64,000 nucleotides of DNA, from positions 62,001 through 126,000 of the forward strand of contig NZ_CAMJOS010000006.1 in the NCBI RefSeq assembly GCF_946407605.1, in the 5' to 3' direction. Source of the stretch: an uncultured Prevotella sp. Lineage in GTDB: Bacteria; Bacteroidota; Bacteroidia; Bacteroidales; Bacteroidaceae. A program made the position numbers and the translations under genes. Below, piece after piece: positions 1 through 8,106 of this stretch (positions within the stretch are counted from its first letter, which is position 1; the number at the start of each line of letters is the position of its first letter). Under the pieces are notes generated by a model. It was not told the origin of the DNA, searched no databases, and worked only from the letters and a program-made list of their open reading frames with translations.

Positions 1-1078
1 ACATCATCTCCAGCACACGCAGGTTCATATACATAGTCTGTGGTCCCAGTATCATGACGCCCTCGTCATAGGCCTCACGCCACAGCGATGCATCGTTCAG
101 CAACGCCAGGTTCAGGGCACCCTCGATGGGTACATACATGATGGCGAAGTTCAGACGGTTATAGCCCTCAGGCAGGTATCTGGTGTATTCCTTCTTGGCC
201 AGACGCTTCACCTGAGCCCTTACGCTCTCGATGTGCGACTTCAGGAATTCGCTCTTCTCATGCGTACCGTCCTCGGCATTCATATAGCGCTCGTAGGCTG
301 TCAACGACATCTTCGAGTCGACAACCACATGACGGTTATTGGGGAAATGCAGGATAAAGTCAGGTACCAAGCCCTTGCCGTCGTCGCCCTTCAGGCCCTT
401 GCCACCTTTGTCTTTCAGCGTCTCCTGGGTGTCAAACTGCTCACCTTCCTTCAACTCGAGGTCTTCGAGCAGCTGTTTCAGCTTCAACTCGCCAAAGTTA
501 CCTTGAACCTTCACCTCACCAGTCAGCGCACGTGTCAGGCGGTCGGCAGTCTCACCAATGGCCACACTTTGCTGCATGCTAATCTTGATGGTCTCGTCCA
601 GACGGGTCATCGCCTCAGTCTGCTGTTCCTTGGTCTTGTCGAGGGCCTCCTTCATATCCTTCAGACTCTTCTGCAAGGGGTCTATAATCTTTGAGACCTG
701 CTCCACATTTCTCTCGCCAAGTTCCTCCTGACGCATCTTCAACACCTTCTCCGAGGTGGTCTGCATCTGCTCCCTAATTAGGTTCAGCTGACTCTTGATC
801 TGTTCCTCGTTCATGGCCTTCAAGGCAGCAAGCTGTCCTTCATGAGCCTCCTTGGTCTGTTGCAGTTGTTGGTCGTAAGATGCTTTGGTCTGAAGCAGCT
901 GCTGGTCGCAGGATTCTTTTGTCTGCTGAAGTTGCTGGTCATAGGATTCCTTGGTCTGAAGCAGCTGTTTGTCGTACGAAGCCTTGAGGTCGGTAATGCG
1001 CGACTCATACATGCGCACCACAAATATCACCACCACGACGGCGATGACAATCACAGATATGACAAGGACGATCTCCAT
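1..1078 (-). CDS. rmuC: DNA recombination protein RmuC (3' part cut by window edge)
   Basis: The minus-strand frame opens at ATG 1078 and stays open to the left edge, so 359 codons are visible and the C-terminus is missing. It starts with one membrane anchor (IVLVISVIVIAVVVVIFVV), followed by a long coiled coil and then the RmuC nuclease-like domain. Recognisable stretches are FGELKLKQLLED, VPDFILHFPNNRHVVVDSKMSL and LNFAIMYVPIEGALN. RmuC proteins are membrane-anchored and limit DNA inversions and rearrangements. The coiled coil contains four 11-residue repeats of the SYDQQLLQTKE type (about residues 32-75). It lies 15 bp downstream of asnA on the same strand and is probably co-transcribed. 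This gene is absent from the ORF track, probably because it runs off the edge. Confidence 0.93.
   Translation of the reverse strand, partial: MEIVLVISVIVIAVVVVIFVVRMYESRITDLKASYDKQLLQTKESYDQQLQQTKESCDQQLLQTKASYDQQLQQTKEAHEGQLAALKAMNEEQIKSQLNLIREQMQTTSEKVLKMRQEELGERNVEQVSKIIDPLQKSLKDMKEALDKTKEQQTEAMTRLDETIKISMQQSVAIGETADRLTRALTGEVKVQGNFGELKLKQLLEDLELKEGEQFDTQETLKDKGGKGLKGDDGKGLVPDFILHFPNNRHVVVDSKMSLTAYERYMNAEDGTHEKSEFLKSHIESVRAQVKRLAKKEYTRYLPEGYNRLNFAIMYVPIEGALNLALLNDASLWREAYDEGVMILGPQTMYMNLRVLEMM
880..1000 (-). repeat. 33-bp repeats coding hendecad coiled coil in RmuC
   Basis: Four imperfect 33-bp units encode SYDKQLLQTKE, SYDQQLQQTKE, SCDQQLLQTKA and SYDQQLQQTKE. The 11-residue period suits a right-handed hendecad coiled coil. 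Boundaries are approximate. Confidence 0.8.
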
Positions 1079-1093
1079 AGGCCACTCAAAGGA

Positions 1094-2131
1094 TTAAATC
1101 AGGGGCATACCCAGCTGACGGCACTCCTCGCGCATGTCTTCGGGCCATATCGAGGCCTGAATCTCACCAATATGAGCCTTATGCAGCAGCACCATACAGA
1201 GACGGCTCTGACCAATACCGCCACCAATACTCAAAGGCAGCTTGTCGTTGAGCAGTTGCTGGTGGAAATAAAGCTGTTCGCGCTCCTGCTTGCCCTCAAT
1301 CTCAAGCTGACGCAGCAGCGATTCCTTATCGACACGGATACCCATTGACGATAGTTCGAAGGAACGACCCAGAACAGGATACCAGATGAGGATATCACCG
1401 TTAAGACCCTTACGTCCGTCCTCGGCCACTGTGCTCCAGTCATCATAGTCAGGGGCACGTCCATCGTGCTTCTCGCCATTGGCCAGCTTGCCACCAATGC
1501 CAATCACGAACACTGCACCATATTTCTCACAAATAGCATCCTCGCGCTCCTTGGGCGTCTTGTCTGGATACATCTGAAGCAGTTCCTCAGCATGTATGAA
1601 GTGAATCTTCTCAGGCAGGAAGGCCTTCAGCTGTGGATAGGTCTCGCAGGTCAGGTATTCCGTACGACGGATGGCTGCGTAGATGCGCTCCACAATATTC
1701 TTCAGGAAGGCCAGCGTGCGGTCTTCTTTGCGGATAGACGCCTCCCAGTCCCACTGGTCCACATAGAGCGAGTGCAGGTTATCCAGTTCCTCGTCAGCAC
1801 GAATGGCATTCATATCGGTATATATGCCGTAACCTGGCTCTATCTGATATTCTGCCAGCGTGAGTCGCTTCCACTTGGCCAGCGAATGCACCACTTCGGC
1901 ATAGGCGTCGCCCAAGTCTTTAATAGGGAAAGTGACGGCACGCTCCACACCGTTCAGGTCGTCGTTAATACCCAATCCCTTCAATACGAAGAGAGGTGCA
2001 GTAACACGACGCAGACGCAACTCGGTAGAGAGGTTAGCCTGAAAGAACTCCTTAATCAGCTTGATACCCTGCTCTGTCTGCTTCATGTCGAGCAGGCGCT
2101 GATAAGCTATTGGTTTGATAACTTGACTCAT
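1094..2131 (-). CDS. asnA: Aspartate-ammonia ligase AsnA
   Basis: AsnA makes asparagine from aspartate and free ammonia using ATP. The protein (345 aa, normal length) carries class-II-synthetase-like signatures: STELRLRRVTAPLFVLKG, DLNGVERAVTFPIKDLG, KWKRLTLAEY, EPGYGIYTDMNAIRADEEL and the C-terminal SIGGGIGQSRLCM. I start it at ATG 2131 (MSQVIKPIAYQ). The longer ORF start at 2191 overlaps the promoter -33 box and lies upstream of the expected transcript start. rmuC follows 15 bp downstream. Confidence 0.96.
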   Translation of the reverse strand: MSQVIKPIAYQRLLDMKQTEQGIKLIKEFFQANLSTELRLRRVTAPLFVLKGLGINDDLNGVERAVTFPIKDLGDAYAEVVHSLAKWKRLTLAEYQIEPGYGIYTDMNAIRADEELDNLHSLYVDQWDWEASIRKEDRTLAFLKNIVERIYAAIRRTEYLTCETYPQLKAFLPEKIHFIHAEELLQMYPDKTPKEREDAICEKYGAVFVIGIGGKLANGEKHDGRAPDYDDWSTVAEDGRKGLNGDILIWYPVLGRSFELSSMGIRVDKESLLRQLEIEGKQEREQLYFHQQLLNDKLPLSIGGGIGQSRLCMVLLHKAHIGEIQASIWPEDMREECRQLGMPLI

Positions 2132-2161
2132 AAAACAATCTCTTAAATTACAATTTGGTCG

Positions 2162-2192
2162 CAAAGGTACTATAATATTATCAAATTGCAAA
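2162..2192 (-). promoter_or_regulatory. asnA promoter
   Basis: On the minus strand TTTG (2192-2189), 19 nt, then TACCTTTG (2169-2162) matches the Bacteroidota housekeeping promoter. The expected start of transcription near 2155 places a short leader before ATG 2131. Confidence 0.8.
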
Positions 2193-2265
2193 AAATCTGC
2201 CCCCTAATCTTTGTTATTCTACTGCATTTTCTGATATTTCTCTCACTTTTTGTCATTATGACCCA

Positions 2266-2294
2266 TTGTTTATCAACCTTTTTTTGTATCTTTG
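2266..2294 (+). promoter_or_regulatory. Promoter of the PL11 lyase gene
   Basis: TTG (2266-2268), 18 nt, then TATCTTTG (2287-2294), about 35 nt before the chosen ATG at 2329. This also rules out the TTG start at 2266 listed in the ORF track. Confidence 0.72.
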
Positions 2295-2328
2295 CGCCCA
2301 GAAAATAACACTAACTATATTAGAACAA

Positions 2329-5300
2329 ATGAAGAATCTTTTCTATGCACTAACAGTAGTAATGTTGATGATGTGCGGCAACGCACAGGCTCAGCGAATG
2401 ACTGACAAACTTGACCGTGGTCTCGTGGCTGTACCCTCTGGTTCTGGCTCTTTCGTCAGCTGGAGAATCTTTGGCGAGGAATACTATGATACTGAATACA
2501 ACCTTTATCGTGACGGACAGAAGGTGAACGACACCCCCCTGCGAGTATCAAACTATGTGGATGCCAATGGCAAAGCTGGCTCTAAATATCAGGTTGCCCC
2601 TGTGGTGAAAGGTCAGGAGCAGGCCAAGTGCGAGGCTGTGACTCGTCTGAACCAGCAGTACATCCAGTTTGCCGTGAAGAAGCTCTATTCGCGTCGCGGC
2701 GCTGACATAACCAACAGTTACGATATCAATGATATTGCGTTGGCCGATGTTGATGGCGATGGTGTGAGCGAGTTCATCCTGAAGCGTAACTACACACCTG
2801 ATAAGAAGTCGCCTGCCAACGACTCTGCCTATAACTGCCTGGACTGTTACAACATCAAGGGCGAACGCCTGTGGTACATCGACTTGGGTCCCAACATGGT
2901 GAGTGGTCCTGACGAGCAGTACGACGCTGTGGGCTACGACTGGGACGGCGACGGCAAGGCCGAGATACTGATGCGTGGTGCAGACAACATGATTATCCAC
3001 CATCCTGATGGTACTACGACCAATATCGGCAACATGAATGTGAACACTCGCAACACTGTGCGACAGGACGATGACAATGCGGCCTACACCAACACAGGTG
3101 CCGAGTATCTGCTTTATTTGGAAGGTGCCACTGGTAAGCCTTACGCTATTGGCAACAACGGTGCACTGTGGATGAGCTATCCTCTGCCTCGCGGCACTGC
3201 TGACAACTGGGGTGACGGCTATGGTCACCGCTCTACGAAGCACTATTTCGGTGCCCCTGTGCTTGATGGTCGCAACGCCTATATCTTCCTAGGTCGAGGC
3301 TGCTATACGAAACACCACATGAAGGCTTTCAAAGTAGACCCACAGACCCACCAGCTGTCGCTCTACTGGGAATGGAGCAATAACGAGGGATGGAACAGTC
3401 CCTGGTATGGCAACGGCTATCATAACTTCGGCATTGCCGATGTGGACTGGGACGGACGCGATGAGATCTGCTTTGGTTCAATGGTGATTGACGATAACGG
3501 TAAAGGACTCTCAACCACTGGTCTGGGACACGGTGATGCACAGCATTGTTCTGACTTCGACCCCTATCGTCACGGACAGGAGATCTTCGCCTGTAACGAA
3601 GACGAGCCTGCCATGAACTATCGCAACGCTACCACTTCGAAGATTTACTACCGTCTGCAGTCCACTGGTGATGACGGACGTGCCCTCTGTGGCAATTTCT
3701 CTAATGACTATCCTGGTGCCATAGGCCACTCATCACAGTCAGGTACTATCTCGTGCGTTGCTGACAAGGTCATCTCTGGCGGTCCTACAGGCTTTACGAA
3801 TAACTTCCGCATCTATTGGGATGGCGACCTGCTGGAGGAAGGACTCGACGGAGCCAGCAGTCGCGAGGGTGCAGCCCGTGTGTTCAAGGCTGACGGCTCT
3901 GTGGTGTTCACTGCTGATGGTACTGCCAACTGCAACTGGACGAAGAACACCCCATCGGCCACTGGCGATGTGCTGGGCGACTGGCGCGAGGAAATCATCG
4001 TGCGTACCACCGATAATAAATATGTACGCGTATATACCACGAATATCAAGACCAACTATCGCAACTACACGCTGTGGCACGACCATCAGTATCGTCAGGC
4101 TATGGTGTGGGAGAGCATGGGCTACAACCAGCCACCTCACGCCAGCTACTTCTTGGGCGAGCTTGAAGGTATCACTATCGCTCCCCCACCCTTCACGATG
4201 ACAGGCCGCACAGAGATTGCCAACAACGGCACCATTGGTACAGCGAACAATGGTCAGCATGTACTGGTATGCGAGACCAACGACACCAAGATTTCCGTTG
4301 CTGATGGCGCCAACCCCTGGGTGGCTACGTTCAACGTGCCCTCGTGGGTGCAGGGCACCAACAGCACCATTACCAATGGCAATGCCAAGATCAACTATGT
4401 ATACTACACTTGTGAGGTCACTGGCGGCGCCTTCAGTGGCGAAACCCGCGTAGTGAAACAAGGCGACGGCACCCTCCTCCTGCCCAAGGTGGCACAGACC
4501 TATAGTGGCAACACCGATGTTTGGGCAGGCACGCTGTGCTTCGATGGCGCCCTACTCAACAGCCGTCTGTGGCTCAATCGCTTTGCTGTGCTGAAGAGCG
4601 ATGGTGGACAGTTCCGTAGCATCCACATGGACTACGACGCCCACCTCGTGATTGGTGATATCAACCAGGCCAGCACCTCCATTGTCACCACCGACACGCT
4701 GGCGCTGGGCTTCGGCTCTCGCGTCATCTTTGACCTGACAGACGTTGCTGCCGACCAGCTCAACGTCAACAAGGAGCTTACCATCGAGAAGAAGAACTGG
4801 AAATATGGTCCACAATACCTCATCCCCGTCTTTGAGTTCACGCCCCACACGGCCGAGATTCCTGAGGGAAAGTTCCTGCTAGGCTCTGTGGCAGCCATCA
4901 GCGGCAACATCAGCGATATTCGCATCGAGGGACTGGGTACTCAGCATAAGACCTCTCTCATCTACGAGAACGGCAAGCTTTATCTCGAGATTGCAGGCGT
5001 TCGCGATGCTGGTCATGTATTCTGGACTGGCAGCGAGAGCAGCATCTGGGATATGGCCATCACTGAAAACTTCCGCAATGCTGAGGGACAGGAGGGCAAT
5101 AAAGACTTCTTCGTATCAGGCGATGTGGTGACCTTCAACGATGATGCCACTCGTACCAACGTATCTCTGAGCACTGACCTCGAGGCCGACAGCGTTATCG
5201 TCGATAATGATGTCAAGGCCTACGTCTTCAATGGTTCTGGCTCGCTGGTGGGCAACACCACCCTTGTGAAGCGTGGCTCAAAGATGCTTACCATCAACAC

Positions 5301-6870
5301 CGAGAACTCCTACACTGGTGGCACACGCATCTCTGGCGGTATTGTCTCTGTCAACTCGCTGGCCAACGCCAACCAGCCTAAGGGAGCCCTCGGCGGCGTG
5401 GTAACAGCCAACACCAAGTTCGTCATCGAGAATGGCGGCGAGCTGCGCACCAATGCTGCCGTCACTAATGGTTCGCCCATCAAGTTCGAGACTGAAGAAG
5501 GCGGCATCATCAATAATACTGGTGACTTCATCGTCGATAAGGCCATGAGTGGCACAGTGCTCACCAAGAAGGGCAGCGGATGGATGAAACTCAACACCAG
5601 CAACACTGCTTTGAACAAGCTCATCATCGCAGCAGGTAATGTGCAGTGTATCAACGCTAACACGCCAGCCAAGACTGTTGAGTATCAGGGTGGTACGCTG
5701 CGTGAGAACACCAGCAGCAGCTATACCGTCAACGTGCCTAAGGGCAAGCAGGGCACCTGGTATCTGGCTAACCGCGCCACCTATACCAACAAGCTCACTG
5801 GCGAGGGCACCATCACCATCTACTGCGTCACGGAGAAGGGTACCAACTACTACGCCACACGTACCCCTATACAGTGTAACTTCGCTGACTTCGAGGGTAC
5901 CATCAAGGCCACCTCAAGTCTCGATGACCCCTCACTGCTGCGCTTCACCCTTAACACCTCGAGCGGTATGCCTAAGGGCACCTTCGAGATTGCTTCAGGC
6001 GCAGAAATTCAGAATAGCGGCAAGACCTTCCACGTAGGACGTGTTGCTGGTGCTGGTAACCTAGGCGGCAGCTGCACCTTCAGCAATGGCACCAGCGTTG
6101 GTGCCAACACCTGGCAGGTGGGCAATGATGATGACTGGAGCACCAGTGTTAAGGTCACCTCTAACGCCAACTTCGTGAAGGTAGGCACAGGTCGTATCAC
6201 ATGGAGTGGCGCCAGCACCAATACTGGTAGCACACAGATTAAGAATGGTGAGCTCTGCGTCACCAGCAATGGTAAGCTCGGCACAGGTCTGCTCACCGTT
6301 GCTGAGGGAGCCACACTCTCTGGTGCCAACACCACCAGCAAGGCACTCACCAACAGCGCCTATACCATCAACGGCACACTCAGACCCGGAGCCTCAGCCA
6401 CAGCCTCTAGCGGCACTCTGTTCTTTGGTGGCAAGAACGTTACGCTCAACGCCAGCTCTACCCTCGTCATCAATGCTCAGAGCTGCGCTACAGCTAATGT
6501 TGCTGGCTGTACTGCCATCGACGGCATCAACACGCTGACCATCAATGGTACCATCCGCATACAGCCCGTCCGCAACAACACCCTGCAGGAGGGCGACAGC
6601 ATCCGCATCTTCAACGCCACCCGCTTCACGGGCAATCCTGCCGTTGAGGGCGTCGACGGCATTGAGTGGGATGCTACTCGCATCGCCGAGGGTCTGCTCT
6701 TCGTCAAACATATTGATACAGCAGTCAGCCCCGTCACCCTTCACTCATCACCCGTCACCAAGGGAGTCATCTACGATCTCCGTGGTCGTCTCGTGCGCCA
6801 AAGCACTAACACTGAAGGTCTGAAGCCAGGCATCTACCTCATCGATGGACGCAAGATTGTAATTAAGTAA
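2329..6870 (+). CDS. Giant secreted rhamnogalacturonan lyase (PL11) with autotransporter-type beta-repeat tail
   Basis: The start at ATG 2329 gives 1513 aa and a clean signal peptide (MKNLFYALTVVMLMMCGNAQAQ). Residues about 25-625 are a family 11 polysaccharide lyase (rhamnogalacturonan I endolyase). The Asp-rich calcium-binding propeller motifs are visible: DIALADVDGDGVSEF, GYDWDGDGKAEILMRG, GIADVDWDGRDEICFGS and TGDVLGDWREEI. Residues about 640-1470 are not lyase. They contain autotransporter-associated beta-strand repeats such as LVKRGSKMLTINTENSYTGG and FVKVGTGRITWSGASTNTGS, which predict a long beta helix. The C-terminus (YDLRGRLVRQ...GLKPGIYLIDGRKIVIK) looks like the short T9SS-type tail of Prevotella secreted enzymes. 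PL11 enzymes are usually about 600 aa, so the beta-repeat region more than doubles the size. A heptamer array sits in frame just before the tail. Confidence 0.93.
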   Translation: MKNLFYALTVVMLMMCGNAQAQRMTDKLDRGLVAVPSGSGSFVSWRIFGEEYYDTEYNLYRDGQKVNDTPLRVSNYVDANGKAGSKYQVAPVVKGQEQAKCEAVTRLNQQYIQFAVKKLYSRRGADITNSYDINDIALADVDGDGVSEFILKRNYTPDKKSPANDSAYNCLDCYNIKGERLWYIDLGPNMVSGPDEQYDAVGYDWDGDGKAEILMRGADNMIIHHPDGTTTNIGNMNVNTRNTVRQDDDNAAYTNTGAEYLLYLEGATGKPYAIGNNGALWMSYPLPRGTADNWGDGYGHRSTKHYFGAPVLDGRNAYIFLGRGCYTKHHMKAFKVDPQTHQLSLYWEWSNNEGWNSPWYGNGYHNFGIADVDWDGRDEICFGSMVIDDNGKGLSTTGLGHGDAQHCSDFDPYRHGQEIFACNEDEPAMNYRNATTSKIYYRLQSTGDDGRALCGNFSNDYPGAIGHSSQSGTISCVADKVISGGPTGFTNNFRIYWDGDLLEEGLDGASSREGAARVFKADGSVVFTADGTANCNWTKNTPSATGDVLGDWREEIIVRTTDNKYVRVYTTNIKTNYRNYTLWHDHQYRQAMVWESMGYNQPPHASYFLGELEGITIAPPPFTMTGRTEIANNGTIGTANNGQHVLVCETNDTKISVADGANPWVATFNVPSWVQGTNSTITNGNAKINYVYYTCEVTGGAFSGETRVVKQGDGTLLLPKVAQTYSGNTDVWAGTLCFDGALLNSRLWLNRFAVLKSDGGQFRSIHMDYDAHLVIGDINQASTSIVTTDTLALGFGSRVIFDLTDVAADQLNVNKELTIEKKNWKYGPQYLIPVFEFTPHTAEIPEGKFLLGSVAAISGNISDIRIEGLGTQHKTSLIYENGKLYLEIAGVRDAGHVFWTGSESSIWDMAITENFRNAEGQEGNKDFFVSGDVVTFNDDATRTNVSLSTDLEADSVIVDNDVKAYVFNGSGSLVGNTTLVKRGSKMLTINTENSYTGGTRISGGIVSVNSLANANQPKGALGGVVTANTKFVIENGGELRTNAAVTNGSPIKFETEEGGIINNTGDFIVDKAMSGTVLTKKGSGWMKLNTSNTALNKLIIAAGNVQCINANTPAKTVEYQGGTLRENTSSSYTVNVPKGKQGTWYLANRATYTNKLTGEGTITIYCVTEKGTNYYATRTPIQCNFADFEGTIKATSSLDDPSLLRFTLNTSSGMPKGTFEIASGAEIQNSGKTFHVGRVAGAGNLGGSCTFSNGTSVGANTWQVGNDDDWSTSVKVTSNANFVKVGTGRITWSGASTNTGSTQIKNGELCVTSNGKLGTGLLTVAEGATLSGANTTSKALTNSAYTINGTLRPGASATASSGTLFFGGKNVTLNASSTLVINAQSCATANVAGCTAIDGINTLTINGTIRIQPVRNNTLQEGDSIRIFNATRFTGNPAVEGVDGIEWDATRIAEGLLFVKHIDTAVSPVTLHSSPVTKGVIYDLRGRLVRQSTNTEGLKPGIYLIDGRKIVIK
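6732..6759 (+). repeat. In-frame heptamer array in PL11 gene
   Basis: Four 7-bp units CGTCACC, CTTCACT, CATCACC, CGTCACC run through the linker before the C-terminal tail and encode residues of VTLHSSPVTKG. Confidence 0.75.
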
Positions 6871-6871
6871 C

Positions 6872-6903
6872 AAAAAAAAGGAGGTCGAAACCTCCTTTTT
6901 TAT
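6872..6903. terminator. Bidirectional terminator between PL11 gene and cydB
   Basis: The stem AAAAGGAGGT / ACCTCCTTTT closes on a CGAA tetraloop, with an A-run on the left and a T-run on the right. It lies between two convergent genes, 2 bp after the lyase stop. Confidence 0.9.
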
Positions 6904-6921
6904 TTAGTAAGCGTGTTATTT

Positions 6922-8106
6922 TTAGTAAGCATGATCATCATTGGCTATCTCCGCTCGATCTATCTTCTTACTGTCTATCTTACGCCAGGCATAGACGATA
7001 TAAGCCAGGACGAAAGGTACGAGGAGCGAGACCCAGAACATGGTGTTGAGGGTGAAATAACTGCTGCATGAGTTCTCGAGTGTCAGTGATGACTGCAGGT
7101 CGGCAGTAGAGGGATAATAGGCCGTATGGTTCCACGCCGAGAGAAGCAGCAGAGGCAACACAGTGAGTACGGTGCCGATGCCAGCATACCAGATGCCATT
7201 ACTGGTTAATGGCGACGGGTGGAGGGTAACGGGATAAACCTCTTTGATGATGCCGTAGAGCACGAGTACGACGCCTATAAGAAGTACGACGGTGAGATAC
7301 CACATGTCGAGGGCATTATTGAGGTACTTATAGGGCTCCATCATAATCTGTCCGCTGTCATCATATGCATAGCCGTCCTTCACCATGAGATGGATGACAT
7401 AGGCCACGAAGAGCACAACGAAGATAACGGCCGAAGCCACCAACTGGTAATTAGCGCGACGGCGTATGACATCATCGGCAATATTGTTTTTGATGTAGAG
7501 AATGCCCAGCACACGCGAGAGATATAACACAGCCAAGCCCATGATGAGCACCCAGGGATTGAGCAGGGCATCGAGGCCGTGAGAGGCGTTGGCCCAATGA
7601 CTTATAACCACCGTTGACCATTGACCATTCACCATTGAATCAACATCAATGAGGTTGCCCTTCTCAACGATGAAATTAGAACCCTCGAAGAAGGTGGCCA
7701 CAGCGCCTCCAAGGAGCAAAGGACCCATGATGCCGTTGAACACGAGGAAACATTGGAAGGTCTTGGGCCCCAAGAAGTTGCCCAGCTTATTCTGGAACTC
7801 ATAACTCACTGCCTGCAACACAAACGAGAAGAGGATGAGCATCCACAACCAGTAGGCGCCGCCAAAGCTGGTGGAATAGAACAGTGGGAACGAGGCAAAG
7901 AAGGCACCACCAAAGGTGACCAGCGTAGTGAACGTGAACTCCCACTTGCGACCTGTGCTGTTTATCAGCAGGCGTCGCTCCTGTGGAGTCTTTCCCAACG
8001 CGAAAATCATGGAGTTAGCTCCCTGTACGAAGAGCAGGAAGACGAGAAGTGCTCCCAATAGTGACACGATGAAGCACCAGTAATGTTGCAAGAATTCGTA
8101 TGTCAT
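6922..8106 (-). CDS. cydB: Cytochrome bd ubiquinol oxidase subunit II
   Basis: This is the partner subunit of the high-affinity bd-type oxidase (394 aa). It starts MTYEFLQHYWCFIVSLLGALLVFLLFVQGAN and is largely transmembrane. ATG 8106 overlaps the cydA stop by 4 bp (ATGA), so translation is coupled. Two 7-bp arrays lie in frame: one encodes VMVNGQWSTVV-like residues (7613-7640), the other PVTLHPSPLTSNG (7204-7231). Both sit in loop positions rather than in obvious membrane helices. The gene ends against the terminator shared with the lyase gene. Confidence 0.96.
   Translation of the reverse strand: MTYEFLQHYWCFIVSLLGALLVFLLFVQGANSMIFALGKTPQERRLLINSTGRKWEFTFTTLVTFGGAFFASFPLFYSTSFGGAYWLWMLILFSFVLQAVSYEFQNKLGNFLGPKTFQCFLVFNGIMGPLLLGGAVATFFEGSNFIVEKGNLIDVDSMVNGQWSTVVISHWANASHGLDALLNPWVLIMGLAVLYLSRVLGILYIKNNIADDVIRRRANYQLVASAVIFVVLFVAYVIHLMVKDGYAYDDSGQIMMEPYKYLNNALDMWYLTVVLLIGVVLVLYGIIKEVYPVTLHPSPLTSNGIWYAGIGTVLTVLPLLLLSAWNHTAYYPSTADLQSSLTLENSCSSYFTLNTMFWVSLLVPFVLAYIVYAWRKIDSKKIDRAEIANDDHAY
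7204..7231 (-). repeat. In-frame heptamer array in cydB (1)
   Basis: Units GGTTAAT, GGCGACG, GGTGGAG, GGTAACG on the plus strand encode the loop PVTLHPSPLTSN in CydB. The array has the same 7-bp period as the other arrays of the window. Confidence 0.7.
7613..7640 (-). repeat. In-frame heptamer array in cydB (2)
   Basis: Plus-strand units GTTGACC, ATTGACC, ATTCACC, ATTGAAT encode DSMVNGQWST in CydB. Confidence 0.75.

Noticed and set aside
2548-3243. 231-aa minus-strand ORF in the PL11 gene
   Set aside because: Shadow of the lyase frame, whose calcium-binding motifs are intact.
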